Under the pieces are notes generated by a model. The model saw nothing but the letters and a program-made list of their open reading frames with translations. It had not been told where the DNA came from and did no database searches. Shown here one piece after another: positions 23,412-34,970 of a DNA stretch of 64,000 nucleotides; position 1 is the stretch's first letter; each line of letters begins with the position of its first letter. Both the position numbers and the translations under genes were made by a program. The stretch comes from Marisa cornuarietis (lineage: Eukaryota; Mollusca; Gastropoda; Architaenioglossa; Ampullariidae), in NCBI GenBank assembly GCA_004794655.1, contig SMMW01000025.1:4074501-4138500 (forward strand). The letters run 5' to 3'.

Positions 23412-23438
23412 GGGAGGGGAGGGAGGGAAGGGAAGGGA
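23412..23438 (+). other. G-quadruplex motif, six G-runs
   Basis: Six consecutive runs of three or four G are separated by only one or two A bases on the plus strand, so several alternative quadruplexes could form. It lies about 260 bp upstream of the candidate exon at 23702-23746. Confidence 0.8.
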
Positions 23439-23701
23439 AGAAAAAGTAGAGGAAGGTTGTCAAAAAGACCAAAATGTCATTTAGACCGACTTCGGCTTTA
23501 ATCAGATCGTTTGAAAAACGCTTAGGGATGGCTTTAAAGTGAATGACTTCTCCATTTCCACAGTATAAATCTGTTTGTACTTCTTTGCCGGGAGTTTGTG
23601 TTGATTAAGGGCATCAAGTTTTTGCAACACGCCCGCACCCGCGCAAAAACTGTGTGCAGATTTGTTTTCACATCGTTCTTGATCTCTGTTTTTATTTCCA
23701 G

Positions 23702-23746
23702 TGAGAAGGGAGGAACTGGGCATGCCACGAGCACCTCTCATGAAGG
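23702..23746 (+). CDS. Candidate 45-bp internal exon, unidentified
   Basis: The upstream pyrimidine tract ending TTTATTTCCAG (to 23701) is a near-ideal 3' splice site, and AAGG is followed by GTGAGT at 23747, a near-ideal donor. The enclosed 45 bp is divisible by three and open in two of three frames, reading either RREELGMPRAPLMKG or EKGGTGHATSTSHEG. I cannot assign either to a family. The combination of two strong sites, a frame-preserving length and an open frame makes this the best-bounded exon candidate in the window. A 192-codon minus-strand frame (23502-24080) overlaps it; I regard that as chance because it has no motif. Confidence 0.3.
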
Positions 23747-24283
23747 GTGAGTCTTGTTTAGGCTGCTCTGCCTCCAGGTGACCATTATAATGCCTTCTTT
23801 TCTCTTTTGTTGTGAAAAGGCCTGATAGGTTTGTTCCAGAAATAGAACAGTTTTTTTTTTTGGTTGTTGTGTAACTAAGGAAGGGCCAGCCAATAAGAAG
23901 TCGGCCACATGTGATTACGTGGTCCTTGGAAGCTTCGCGGTGTTTACCTGTATCAGAATCGTCTCCTCTTTTGTCGACGGGGGCTTTGAGATCATGCACC
24001 TGGTCTTTCACGCCCCTACCCCGCCCCGTTTTACTCTCGCAGGTAGCTGGTGCTTTCCTTCCACATCGAAAATTTAGCACACAGTTATCAGGAGCGTCCG
24101 CTGCTCTGTGTCATTTCTGAACCCATCTCCCATCTCCTTTCATGAGCTATGCCAGGTAGCGCATTATAAGGCCGCCTGTTTCCAAAAAGGAAAATAAATC
24201 TCAGAGCGTCACATCAAAAGAGAGCGAGATCTAAGCAGGCAACCTCCTTGTGATAAAAAGAAGAGCTTGCTACTCATCATTAA

Positions 24284-24374
24284 ATGTATGATAGCCCACA
24301 GAACACAAGACACTTCCTGCACGCTCAGCTAACCTTCCCTTCCGAGAAGTCAATGCGTGCTGGAGGTTTTGCAG
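24284..24374 (+). CDS. Candidate first coding exon, unidentified
   Basis: ATG at 24284, directly preceded by an in-frame TAA, opens a 30-codon frame that reaches CAG followed by GTGAGC, a strong donor at 24375. The peptide starts MYDSPQNTRHFLHAQLTFPS and ends near MRAGGFA. Without splicing the frame stops after eight more codons. The start context is weak apart from an A at -3. No matching acceptor downstream was identified and I do not recognise the peptide. Confidence 0.13.
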
Positions 24375-25165
24375 GTGAGCAGCGTGCTTCTTTCTGACGA
24401 GACAATGCAGATGCCGGAGGGACAAATGAAGGTGTCTAGGTTTATCGCAGTGACAAACAGCTGTCTACAGCTGAATACCTTTGTCTGCAGCAGTGCATGT
24501 TGGACGTTGCAGTGTCTTGTCGAAGGTAGCAAACGAGTGGGGGTCTATTTTAAGACTGTAGAGGACGGGCTTGTCAGAGATAGTAATTTCTGTGTAAAAT
24601 CTGCATGTCACGGGAAACAAATGTTCTTCACAAGATAGACCCCGATGCATAGTTGTGTAAGCCGTCGACTGGGACCGGAATCTTGGCAAACAGCATGCAC
24701 GAAAACGCACAGCGCTCAGCCAAAAGACGATTTTATTTAAGGGAAGGGGCCTGATGTGACAGCTTAAAACCTCCAAAAGTATACAGATAGAGCACGCAAA
24801 TAAACACATTTCACACCAGTCCTACAGTGGGTAAGAAGAAACTTCATGAGTGAAGGCAAGAAGTGAGCTTTGCGAAGAGGTAGGAGACAGCAGCATATTG
24901 CAGACACACAGATCGCCCTGCACAGCTTGCAGTAGAGAGCCGCGCTCCCATGGGAGGAGAGAGCAGGAGGGCTGTGAGGATACCCGCGTATGCGGGGGTG
25001 GGGGGCACACCACGGGGCGCACTACAGACATCAGCGCATTATGTGAAGCCGGCAAAACAAAGACAGTTTACCTTGCCGAATTTACTTCCTGCCAAACAGA
25101 GCGTGTAAAGACGTGCAGTACTTTACCCTGCTTTATCAGATGTCTTGTTTTTTGCTTTAGGCACT

Positions 25166-25166
<1 letters not shown>
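24375..25166. other. No gene recognised
   Basis: Ordinary single-copy-looking DNA with short G-rich patches (about 24994-25006). Frames up to 143 codons run into the microsatellite cluster that follows and are artefactual at that end. Confidence 0.5.
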
Positions 25167-25197
<31 letters not shown>

Positions 25198-25330
25198 AAA
25201 AATGTTAGACGTTTTGTGTGGTGTGTGTGTGCGCGCGCGCGTGTGCGTGTGTGTTTAAGAGGGAAATTGTGTGTTTGTTAGAAAGAGAGAGAGTAAGAGA
25301 AAGTGCATGTGTGCGTGCAAGCGTGTGTGC
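25167..25330. repeat. Compound TG / AG / CG simple-repeat cluster
   Basis: (TG)7 at 25167-25180 is followed by (AG)8 to about 25197, then a TG-CG-TG block at 25215-25254 and further GTGC-rich sequence to about 25330. The alternating purine-pyrimidine TG/CG block is of the type known to adopt Z-DNA. Confidence 0.9.
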
Positions 25331-25500
25331 GTGCTTGTGGAGGAAGGGATGGTGAGGGTGTGGGTGTTGCGCAGATTTGTCCTTTCATATATTTGTATAT
25401 ACATTTTGTGCGCGTGTGGTGGATGCGTGCATTGATTTGATAATATTGTTTACTGCACTTTCTGTTCCTTGTGAAGGTAACATTGAGCACGCTGTTCTTA

Positions 25501-25502
<2 letters not shown>

Positions 25503-25572
<70 letters not shown>
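25503..25572. repeat. (TG)35 microsatellite
   Basis: Seventy uninterrupted bases of TG, the longest perfect microsatellite in the window. Its length and purity suggest it is highly mutable. Together with 25167-25330 it forms a 400-bp simple-repeat cluster. Confidence 0.98.
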
Positions 25573-25575
<3 letters not shown>

Positions 25576-26889
25576 ATCTTGCAGGAGAATCTGATGGGTG
25601 CTTCCATGCAACTGTGAATGGTGTTTGTATTTCTGGCCAGTTGCCACGCGAGACAGTGTTACAGTTTGAAATAAATGTTTTACTGGAGACGGGCCTCTCC
25701 ACATTTTTATGTGCTGCCTTTTAGTTCGCTGCTAGAGCGTCTTAGGAGAAAAAACGATTTGTTTTGGGGCTGTGTTGACAGATTGTGTGACAGGTATATG
25801 CCTGTGCTCCAAACCTTGCATCAAACTCTGCCTGCATCTCTGCTGGCAGCTGCAGGCCCACAACGATCTTGCAGCTCGATCCGCACAGCAAAAATTCACG
25901 GGTGGAGGCTTGCTGGAAGCCCGCCGTACGCCGTTGTCATGGAACAAGAGTTTTATGGCTTTACTCACAAAAGAAATGGTGGAAAGGGAAAATTTAGTAT
26001 TTACATGCAGTATATAGCAAGTTTTCGTGACGTTAGTGAGCACTTTCATGTCAGTTAACCCATTCAGACTGTGCATTGTAAACTACCCTCCGCAACATGT
26101 TCTTAAACTCTGAGCTCGTTGTAAAGGTAAATAGTTTCTAAGTCTGTTTTTGGAGGCTGTATAGTAGTTGGTGCACGCGGCTGTAGAACTGAATGATTGG
26201 GACAGGGGAAGGGGGATGAGAGAGCATTTACCAGTTTTTGTGTTTTTCAACATCCCCATGCCTACTTTTATGTATGATAGATGTGAATATCAAATTTGAT
26301 AAATTCGTTTCTTCTTACAAAGTCATCTGCCCTAAAATAGCAAAGATGCCTGGCATTTAAATTGTCTTCTCTCTCGCGTCTCGACAAATTCCTTCTGGGG
26401 TCTGGTGATGTCAGACGAAGACTGCAGCAGGTAATCCCAATATGCTTGTCTTGATACTGCTGTGTGCCGGCCATATCGTGTAGAGAACGCCAGTTAGTCT
26501 CGATACGTGTGGTCTGTTAAAGATAAAAAGCTACGGGAAACGACACGCAAGTTTCTGTGTGATATGGCTGCAACGTCTGGCCCACATTTTTTTTGTTTCT
26601 TTTTTGGCCTGATGATCGCGGCAATGTTCCTTATGCATCTCTTTCGTTAGCACGGAATTGGACGACTGGCCTGTTGTACGCATGCGAGGGCAGCCGAACG
26701 CGGGTTGCCAGCTTAAAAAACCTTCGGCATCGATCCTTTAGTTTGCGCAGTCATTCTGTCCAAAATAAAAACCTGCATCAAAAACCCTAACCTTAAAGCT
26801 GTCTAAATCATAGATGTCGAGTTAACAGGTTAACAAAGAAACAAAAGATCCATAAACAGGTGTGATGTTGACACACTAATGGCTGTACC
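25573..26889. other. No gene recognised
   Basis: Anonymous DNA. A plus-strand frame (25675-26058, 127 codons) and its antisense counterparts have no motif. Nothing supportable. Confidence 0.5.
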
Positions 26890-26897
26890 CACTAAGC

Positions 26898-27067
26898 CAG
26901 TGGTTTTCAAACTTTTCCAGACGAGTAGCACTTTCGAAAATTCGAATTGACCGAGTACCACCTCCCAACCCTACATATTGCCCCGTAATATATATATATA
27001 TATAATATTCTTTTATTTTGGTGCATAGTGCTCGCGTACCACCCATCATACCTTCTGAAAACCTCTG
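26898..27067. mobile_element. hAT-type MITE (170 bp) with 8-bp target duplication
   Basis: Terminal inverted repeats CAGTGGTTTTCAAA (26898-26911) and, read from the other end, CAGAGGTTTTCAGA (27067-27054) match the CAGNGG-type ends typical of hAT transposons. The flanks CACTAAGC (26890-26897) and CTCTAAGC (27068-27075) are an 8-bp target-site duplication with one mismatch, the size hAT elements make. Inside, GAGTACCACC and the inverted GCGTACCACC form subterminal repeats, and a TA run lies at 26988-27004. It has no coding capacity, so it would have been moved by a hAT transposase encoded elsewhere. Confidence 0.85.
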
Positions 27068-27075
27068 CTCTAAGC

Positions 27076-27574
27076 TGTAGCAGCTGTGACAAAAACAGTC
27101 ACCGTTTAAACTACAACTGTAACATTTCCATTGACATCAGAAACGGACAAACTAAAAGACGATGCATTCGTTGTAGAAGTAAGCACGGAAATAAAAACAG
27201 TGGCATTGCGTGCTGATGTCGTGATATTATTTAGTAAACTACATTATAATTAATAGTTATTCTGATCATTGCAGTAGTTGTCAGAGAAAGTTTCAAGGCG
27301 TTTTTTTTAAAGTCCACGAACAACGTTACTGGACTGTTAAAAATTTGTCAGGCATTAAGAAAAGGCTAACTTTTACCGTCCACTGCTGTTGACGACTGCC
27401 ATGTTGACCTTTTTCATTTTTAATAGCTGTTTGATTTTTTGTGGTAGCAAAAGCTCATTCATTAAATATTGTTTTGTAAAAAAAATGATAATAAACGTGT
27501 TGGGCGGTTTTTGGCTGTATAGAAGCTAAACTTCTTAGCGTGCCTCGCTCTTTTTTTTCCTTAAAAAACACTTA
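27076..27574. other. No gene recognised
   Basis: AT-rich anonymous sequence with A and T homopolymers (about 27301-27308 and 27478-27485). Confidence 0.5.
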
Positions 27575-27660
27575 GGGGTCTCACGTTTTGAGTCTGTTTC
27601 ACATTTTAGGGCTTGCTTTAACGTTGTGGGGTCTGTCTCATGTTTTGGAGTCTGTCTCCC
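27575..27660 (+). repeat. Degenerate ~18-bp tandem repeat
   Basis: About five diverged units of 16 to 20 bases based on GGTCTGTCTCATGTTTTG, with the clearest copies at 27575-27590 and 27629-27648. It lies directly upstream of the tRNA-like block that follows. Confidence 0.6.
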
Positions 27661-27664
27661 GCAA

Positions 27665-27860
27665 GCGATCCTAGTGGTTAGTGCCCACCGCTTCAGACAG
27701 GGTCACTAAATCGAGGCACGCCCAGGTCTATTACTAAAATCTCCTGCCTGTATTTTAGATACGAGTACCTACTTCCTAAAGGAACAGGATGTACTCAGTC
27801 TTGCGTGCGCCCTAGACACAGTGAACCACTCGCCTTTATAATCGTTGCCTGGTAGTTAAG
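27665..27860 (+). repeat. Probable diverged tRNA-derived SINE
   Basis: TAGTGGTTAGTGC near 27673 fits a tRNA A box, and a degraded B-box-like GTCACTAAATCGAGG follows at about 27704. A later GAGTACCTAC (27764-27773) recalls the GGGTACCTGAC core of the better preserved SINE at 55712-55970. No target duplication was identified. The identification rests on these partial similarities only. Confidence 0.35.
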
Positions 27861-29493
27861 GGTGTAACCTCACTCGCTTGCCTGCTCACTCACACTCCAG
27901 ACATACGCGCGCCCGTTCGCTCACACGCGCGTGCAAACTTTCTTAGGGTGAAAAGCAAATACATCTAAATACACATTTAAAAGTTCTGCCGGTTTCACTT
28001 GTTCCAAATGAAAAACATCTGTCTTGACAATAGCTCCACCTGTCAAAGATGGGAAGCAGTGTGGACATTGTGAGCTCGAAACAATTTGCTAGGCGTTGGC
28101 GTTGACAGGTGTTGAGTGTTGTTAAGGAACAGAAAGATAAGGAAGTGTGCTATTAAGGGTGTGCAAGCCATGCAGTAATTTCCACATGTCTACAGTTTTA
28201 GAATTCTAGGTATAAACGATATTGCCTCCATTTTTCTCACCTGAATGTGCAGGTGTGCGGTTTTGACCAGGGAACTAAATGGCGGCAGTTTACTTAAGAT
28301 GGCTGATACTGTGCGCTTGCATGGTTTCTAAAAATATAACCCAGCAATCCTCAGGAGTGACCCGCTGAACTTGAATTAGACGCGAAGCAAAGAAGATCTT
28401 TATTATAGCCTCTACAACCTCGCCGCCCAGGCGTATCTGTTTGTTAATGTGCTGACAGGTTTTGACACTTCAGAACATCTTTCTTCTGAAAAGCAGCAAA
28501 GATCGTCTCCATTTCTGGTCTTTATAAACAAAATTACACAAGGTTTTTTGACTACAGTTATCGCGGACACGCCAGTGACAGATAGCTCCTACCCTAACCC
28601 TTTGGCCACTGAGAGGCTGAAGTAGGGCTCCTCCTCCTGTCGCATAAAGAGGCGCTATTGTACGCCTGAAGTGATTACGTGAGCAGCGTCTAGGGGCGAT
28701 ATGATAAGTTGCGGTAAGTCCTTTACGTGTACGCCAGGTTTGCCTTTGCCACAACTGTCGTAACGCAGCTTATATTGGCCACACGCTACGGAGGTGAATA
28801 GTTCGCGAACACTGTAGTACCTAGCGGCCGGGTTGGAAGAGGGGGGGGGGAGGACGAGGACACAGCTGCACTAGATGAATGCTTAAGTCTAGCACAGCTA
28901 AACTGCTTATCAAATTGCCTTAAAGCATCCCCCTAACGGGACTCTGCACCCTTACCCAGACCACTCAGCGAAAGGGTTACTTGCAGTCCTCGAGCAATGA
29001 AAGGAGTGATTAGAGGGTTAGCAATGTCAGGAGGATTGTGCAGTTTTTCAGTGGCGTTTCGAGCTGGCTCTCGTATGGGAGGTGATTACTTGTTTTCAGA
29101 TGCAATAACAGATGGTCTTGGACCTAGTCCTTCGAGATGGCCGCACCGGCTAGTTGTGTGCGTGCGCAGCCAGACAATGGCCTTGAATCGGAAGTGAGGG
29201 AAGCATGAATACATTGCGCTAATTTTGGGCCTACTTCTCGCGGAAGCGGAGACGGTAATTGCGTTAGGCGGCTGATTAACAGCCGATCTTCTATTGTGAT
29301 GATGGGCCTCTGATAGGAAAGGCGATGCCTACAATGTTATTAACGTCTTTGGTAGCATAATTATTGATTTATGTTTTTACGATCACCTAACTGCAGCTTG
29401 TGCGTAGCTTCGTGGGGTAGGTGGTCATCACCTCATGATGTGCCAAAGGATAATGGTGAATGGAAGGTTGTGGTAGTGTGGCGGCGGTGGTGG

Positions 29494-29495
<2 letters not shown>
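27861..29495. other. No gene recognised
   Basis: Mixed sequence with CG/CA-rich patches (about 27903-27935) and a G10 run at about 28841-28850. No reading frame has support. Confidence 0.5.

Positions 29496-29532
<37 letters not shown>
29496..29532. repeat. (TG)18 microsatellite
   Basis: A perfect TG run preceded by GGTGG-type repeats (about 29470-29495). Confidence 0.95.
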
Positions 29533-29533
<1 letters not shown>

Positions 29534-32500
29534 ATGAATAAGTGAGTGAGAGAGAGGAGGAAATAGTTTTCGTGCCTGTAAAAGTCAGACTTCCGCCATT
29601 GTAACCTTTCATTAAGGATACCGAAAATATTTCATCTCTCTTACTGTTGGGAGCCATTAGACGTGTTTTGTGTTACCTGCGCCATCCAAAGGTGCTGGTA
29701 AATATTTCACATGATATGTGTATCATCTTATGTGTGACCAGCCATCTGCCACAACTGTTTATATTACAGCACATTGTCCGCAACCTTATGTTAAACTATA
29801 AGATACAACTAGGAATATCACAATATAAATTTTAATTATTATTTCTTTTTATCTCGGCTTGTAAGGCGCCAGAAGGCAAGGTTGACTTAGTTTGCGACTT
29901 TTCTCAGAGCTGGGCGTCATCGGCCATCGATCAGTGATAAGATTACTTGGTGTTTGTCTTTTCCTTCATTAGCCGCTACAAACTCTCCAAATCGATAGTT
30001 TCAGTCGGTTATTTAAATCATATTGCTAATCTCATTTAAGAAGAAGCTCTTAACTGTGAGAGCTGTCGATACCAAACTTTCTTTATTTGGATGAAAATAG
30101 ATTGAGAGGTCACTTTTAGCTATATCACATCAAAACATCGAAAGAGTTGGCTACTTTATTGCTTTTTGCGTAAGCTTGTATAAGAAACGCGAGATCACAT
30201 CAGGCACCGCTGGTGACAGTCTACGGGACAAAAAATATGACGAGTGGCGTTTCAATTGTGATACCCTTCCAGAAGAAACTGAAATATGGTGATGTGTTGT
30301 CCTGGCCCTTAAGATTGAACATCATTTTTGTTCTTTATGTTGCCTTTTAATCAGACTGGCCGAGCAAAATATGATCATCGGCCTGTTAACAACAACCTTG
30401 GGCTAATTAGCTGCCGAATCGATGAATGGTCGGAGCGCAAGCTATAGCAAAGGTTCTCTACGAGAGGTAGAGCTCAGCATCAAGCTTCCAGCTGCACAAC
30501 TGTTTTGCTTTTGGTACATCGTTTGGAAACCATCGCCTCAGCACGCATTTTTTTGTACACATATAACATGCGCGCACACCGACTCAAAAAGGGAGAGGGT
30601 GGGGCTAGGAAAGAACTTTTTTGCATGCGTTTTCAAAACTTTCCGCTTGTCTGTGTATTTGTGTGTTTAAACAGTGGCTGTGCGAAGACTGCTAAACATG
30701 TGATGAAAATAGGCTTTAGTCAATAACGTTAGGAAGAGCTGGACACTTCCGACAGTTAGATTGTGAAATCACCTACATGAATATCTACATGTTTGCGTGG
30801 TGCAGTGCTCAAAAGAGGCAGTGAGTGTTCATAAATAGTACTTACTCACCAGTCAGATAACGAAGAATTCCGTTACAGCACAAGTAGATGGTCACAGACG
30901 CATTGAAAAATCAATTATCCACCAAAGCCAGAAGTCCTTTTTACAATGGGGAACACGTTTGGGCCAGTCCGCTGGCAATCACGCACGCACGCACGCGCGC
31001 GCACGACGTAGTAAAATAATGCTGCTGCGTTCCGTAGATACACTGTGGACGTGTACTGCACTCAGTTAATCAACAAGCGTGGTGCTTCCCAGACAGCCGT
31101 CACCAGGTGTCGCTACTGTTGTCATGGCGATTTTGGAACGCCGCTGACTTGAAATTCCAGCAAGTGCCAGTGGCGTCCTATTGTGTGGATTAACAAGAGG
31201 GGGGAGGGAAGGGGAGAGAGAAGTCGTGGAGAGAGCGAAGCAAGAATGTAATCGTTAGACACGTGCCGCTGGCACCGCCGCACTTGACACCAGCACTAGA
31301 GCACTGCCCACGTCTTCATGGAGGACGGCGTGGAGCAAGGGCCTCATGCAGCGTTGCTGCTGGGAGCTGGGAGTACCCACCTCGTACACCATATTGATAG
31401 CAGATACATAAGCCAAAGGTGTGGGAGGCACCCTTCCCTCTTGTGGCGGCGCCCACCCTCTTGAGCAAGGCTCGCCCAACTCACACGCGGTGCTCGTGTT
31501 GCGGCCGCGGGAGCCGGAGGGTTTAACTCTGGCACTCACAAGGCGGCAGACAGTGTACTCACAGATGCTTCGCTAGCAGGGTCCGCGGCCACGCCGACCG
31601 CTTGATATACGTTGGAACTGAAATTTAGAGAGAAAAAATAGTCTGAATGATTGTGGTAAACATCCGTGACAACATAAGACACCAGTTTCTTTGTGGCGAT
31701 GTTTTTAACAAAATCAATTTTGTACTTTGCGCGGCTCCTTTCATTGCTTAACTGCCTCTTAAAGATAGTTTTGTCGGATAGAACCATAAGTAAATTTTCA
31801 GTGTGTAAATATAGGATTAAGTTATGACCTCTGTGGACAGAAAACTTTCAAAAGCATTGTCTGTCGATGATCTAGCTTTGACAATTTATGTTTGTTATTT
31901 TTGTTATTGTCTAGCATCGAGATTTGGTCTACGTTCGGCTTTCGCTGTGATGTTTTTATGATACATAAACTGGTAGTCTCTTGTGTTATTTGGATGGCAC
32001 GAACAACGTTAAAAAGAACACAAATAGAAGGAACAAGATAGTAATTAGGACGACTACAACTGTGTATCGAGGACGGAATAAAATATAAACGATCTAGAAA
32101 GCAGCTTGGGTGGGTGGGGGGAGTTTTTAAGTGCTCTGCGATTTTATTTTATTTTAATTTCATTTTCACTTTCTGCCCTCACCCTTGCCACAGAGTCAGG
32201 TACGTGACGTTATTGTCAGAGTTGACGGAACCTGGAGTAACGGTCGACCAACTGTAGCCTACGGTGTATTTTCTAAGACAGCCTAAGATGTTTCTTACAC
32301 ATTGGGTCTTACAAAAAGCTCACGACGCCTCCGAAACACTATATTGAATGGAAGTTAAGCAAACAAGGATCCAAGAAGCCATGAACCAAAAGCGGGAGGC
32401 ATATTAAAACAGCATGCCTGCACGAAGCAGCCAACATATATATTCTGTGAAGGTTTTACATCGCATCACCCATTGTTTTTAAAGGGTAAAGGGTTTTTTT

Positions 32501-32770
32501 TTAATTGAATAACAACATAGTTTAAAATCTGATGATGAACTCCACTGAAGCTTGACACTGTGTGATTTTACTGAAAAACGAAAACTAAGGATGGAAGCGG
32601 AGGGAACATAATTGGCATTTATATTTGTGAAGGCCTGTTGTTGTGGAAAATGAATGCAATCTCAAGAGAGCTATAGAGGCCCGTCGTGACTTTAAAAATT
32701 ACTTTATTATTTTTTTATTTTTGTTTCAAGGATGGAAGTAAATGATTGTTTTGAGCAGGCTTTGTGGGAA
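29533..32770. other. No gene recognised; GC-rich patch near 31.3-31.6 kb
   Basis: Contains a GCAC/CG run at 30981-31004, a G/A tract at about 31199-31240, and a GC-rich patch at about 31255-31590 open in two minus-strand frames of no recognisable family. T-rich and A-rich tracts occur at about 32145 and 32486. Nothing supports a gene. Confidence 0.45.
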
Positions 32771-32818
32771 TGTGTGCGTGCGTGTGTGTGTGTGTGTGTG
32801 CGCGCGCGCGCATGCGTG
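32771..32818. repeat. TG / CG alternating microsatellite
   Basis: TGTGCGTGCG leads into (TG)9 and then (CG)5, all alternating purine-pyrimidine and so potentially Z-forming. Confidence 0.92.
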
Positions 32819-33079
32819 CCTCGTTACTTCTTTCCCGGAAGCACGCCAACACTGAATGTTAAGCATTGCTCGTTCATTCTTTTTCAAATCAACGTGCAGG
32901 CCCTCGCTGCACGGTGATGGATTATTGCCGAGCAACTTTCCTTTAGTTATGGTTACTCATAAGAAAAAAGGTACAGAAAAAAGCCAAGGTGACGTGCCGC
33001 ATTGGCTTAGAAACCCAGCGGGAATCATTAGGCAACTTGCTCAGTGTTACTCTCTCACTCCTTTCACTCCCATTCCTGA

Positions 33080-33235
33080 TTAGTTCTCTCTGTTCACTTA
33101 GTTTGTCAATTAATTTCTCATTAAGGTCCCATCATCTGTCACACTGTTTCCACTGACGTTTATTTTCAAATGATTTTAGGCATCGATCGTGTGTCATATA
33201 GTTTCCGTTGCAATTTATTTAAGTACAATTTGAGT
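33080..33235 (+). repeat. Possible diverged tandem repeat, ~53-bp period
   Basis: Three copies of a motif like CTGTCACACTGTTTCC followed by a T-rich TTTATTT block appear near 33095, 33138 and 33193. Similarity is partial, so an old triplication is only suggested. Confidence 0.3.
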
Positions 33236-33837
33236 ATATAGGTCGGTGTGCTTGAAAGAGACTTCAAAAAACACGACTACCAATAGATGCGGAAGGTAGG
33301 TGGGGAGGTATTGAAAGCAAGGAAAACCCAACATTCTTTGTCTTCAGTAAAATTATTCTGTTGTCCCGCGGACACAAACCCAACGCACACTTACAGTGGT
33401 GACTTGTTTTTAAAACAGACCAAATGCAGCATTCTTAAAAAATAAAGTGGCAGGAATCAACAAAGGTCGATTAAAAAGTTACTAGTCAGTTTGTCAGATA
33501 ATATCTCGGGCACAAGAAGTATTGAAATGGTTCTCGTACTTGGAAGGAATATTACATGTCTGAACTGAATTATGCAGACTTGGCAGTATGAGCTTATTTT
33601 GTCTGCTGCATCGCTTGTAGAGAAAGTTTCCCAGTTGTCTGCGTCACAGAACTGACAATGAAACAGTTTTAAAGCTGTGGGGATTACCACCGACCTACAC
33701 CGGACAGCATACATCTCTGACCACACAAAACAAATAATATTGGATGCAATCGGTCAAACACAGAAGGACTGAACATACAGTGTCACTGGGGTAATCTGAG
33801 CAGTGGAATCCGTTGGGAAAATGTATACTTTGCTTTG

Positions 33838-34627
33838 TCAGCGGCTGGACCGCTGTGTCAGAATTGTAAAAACCACTCGGCTGGGAAACAGGTTTTCAGA
33901 AGAGCTAACGGTCGATCGAAAACAGTGAGCAGGTTTTTGTGAAAACTGGGTGAGTTGTCCTGCCAAACTCCAAATATTTTCCATCGCTAATGGTCGGCTG
34001 TTAGAAGGGGACGAACGCAGCTCACTCAGCACCGGGTCTGTGAAACAAGACTGTGAAGAGAAGTCTTCCTTCTCCCCTCCCCCACTTGCTCGGCACCCTG
34101 CCTCAGACCTTGTTGACGTCGAGATCGCCCACATGGACACAGGTGCCAAAGTAAAATAACACGCGCCCCGCCCGCACTTAAGTAAGAACAAGTCGTGCTG
34201 TATCTTAAATCCTGCAAGTCTTCCACCTCGCCAGTGCTTGTGCCGGAGGTATGCCGTGATGGGATTGTTTGTTCTTGATGTGGAGCGCCAGTTCTTCTTG
34301 CCACTGCCCGCGGTGAGAATTGTCTGCACTGAGGCAGCGGCTCCAGATACGTTACACTGCACTCTGACGTCTCCACCCACGTGGTCCACATCTCGTGTAT
34401 GTTCTCGCCCTCCTCCCACCATCATTCCTTTCTCATCTCCGCGTTCGACTTCGAAACTGGTTCTCAGCCCGCTTGCTACAGCTTTCCTTTGTCGTCGGGG
34501 TATCATCATCAGAAGGGAGTCATACCGATACAGTTTCAGTGGTCGCTCGTTTTTCTCGCACCTTAAACTAGAAGATGGTGTATTTTCGTCACGAATTGAA
34601 CTCTTGGTTCAGTCGCTGCCAGTGTAA
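33838..34627. other. GC-rich block with overlapping long frames on both strands
   Basis: This block holds the longest ATG-initiated frame of the window (minus strand, 34509 down to 33838, 223 codons), overlapped by frames of 121 codons (minus), 129 codons (plus) and 69 codons (plus). Neither the 223-codon product nor the others show a signal peptide, a membrane segment, repeats or any motif I know. Multi-frame openness in GC-rich sequence is expected by composition. It may be a CpG-rich regulatory region, a decayed mobile element, or an orphan ORF; I cannot decide from sequence. Confidence 0.2.
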
Positions 34628-34889
34628 CGTTTAGCTTTGTAAAAAGTGAGACGGGAGTGGATAGATATTGACAGCTCAACAGGGCAGCAACTTCTTTTTT
34701 GTGACTTTTTTCATTATGGTTTTAATGGTAACACAAGCGCACCGTTATGTTCCATTGTGCGGGCTTAATTATTTTCTTTTCAAAGCTACTTATTCCTGAA
34801 AGATGAGGAAAATAGTCCTTTCAATTCGCGATAGGAACGCTTTTGAACATCGCAGCTATCACCTAGTGTTGGACAGAGGTCATAAAAGA

Positions 34890-34970
34890 AGCCACGCTGA
34901 TTGGGTAACATCTCATCTCATTAGCATATGAAGTGTTCTGGCATTGGCTGTGGCGCTCAGTGACGTCTGT
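34890..34970 (+). promoter_or_regulatory. Possible regulatory cluster (CCAAT, POU-like, CRE-like sites)
   Basis: CTGATTGG (inverted CCAAT, 34897-34904), ATTAGCATATG (POU-like, 34920-34930), a second ATTGG (34943-34947) and TGACGTCT (CRE-like, 34961-34968) lie within 80 bp. The same ATTAGCATAT decamer recurs at 60466. Motifs this short occur by chance, so this is a suggestion. Confidence 0.2.

Noticed and set aside
23502..24080. 192-codon minus-strand frame
   Set aside because: No domain, signal or repeat structure, and frames of this length are expected about once or less by chance in 64 kb, so length alone is not evidence.
25278..25724. Thr-His and Cys-Val repeat proteins
   Set aside because: These are translations of the (TG)35 microsatellite and its neighbours.
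33838..34509. Longest ATG frame, 223 codons on the minus strand
   Set aside because: Overlapped by several other long frames on both strands in GC-rich DNA, no recognisable domain, no splice or start context. Compositional openness is the simpler explanation.
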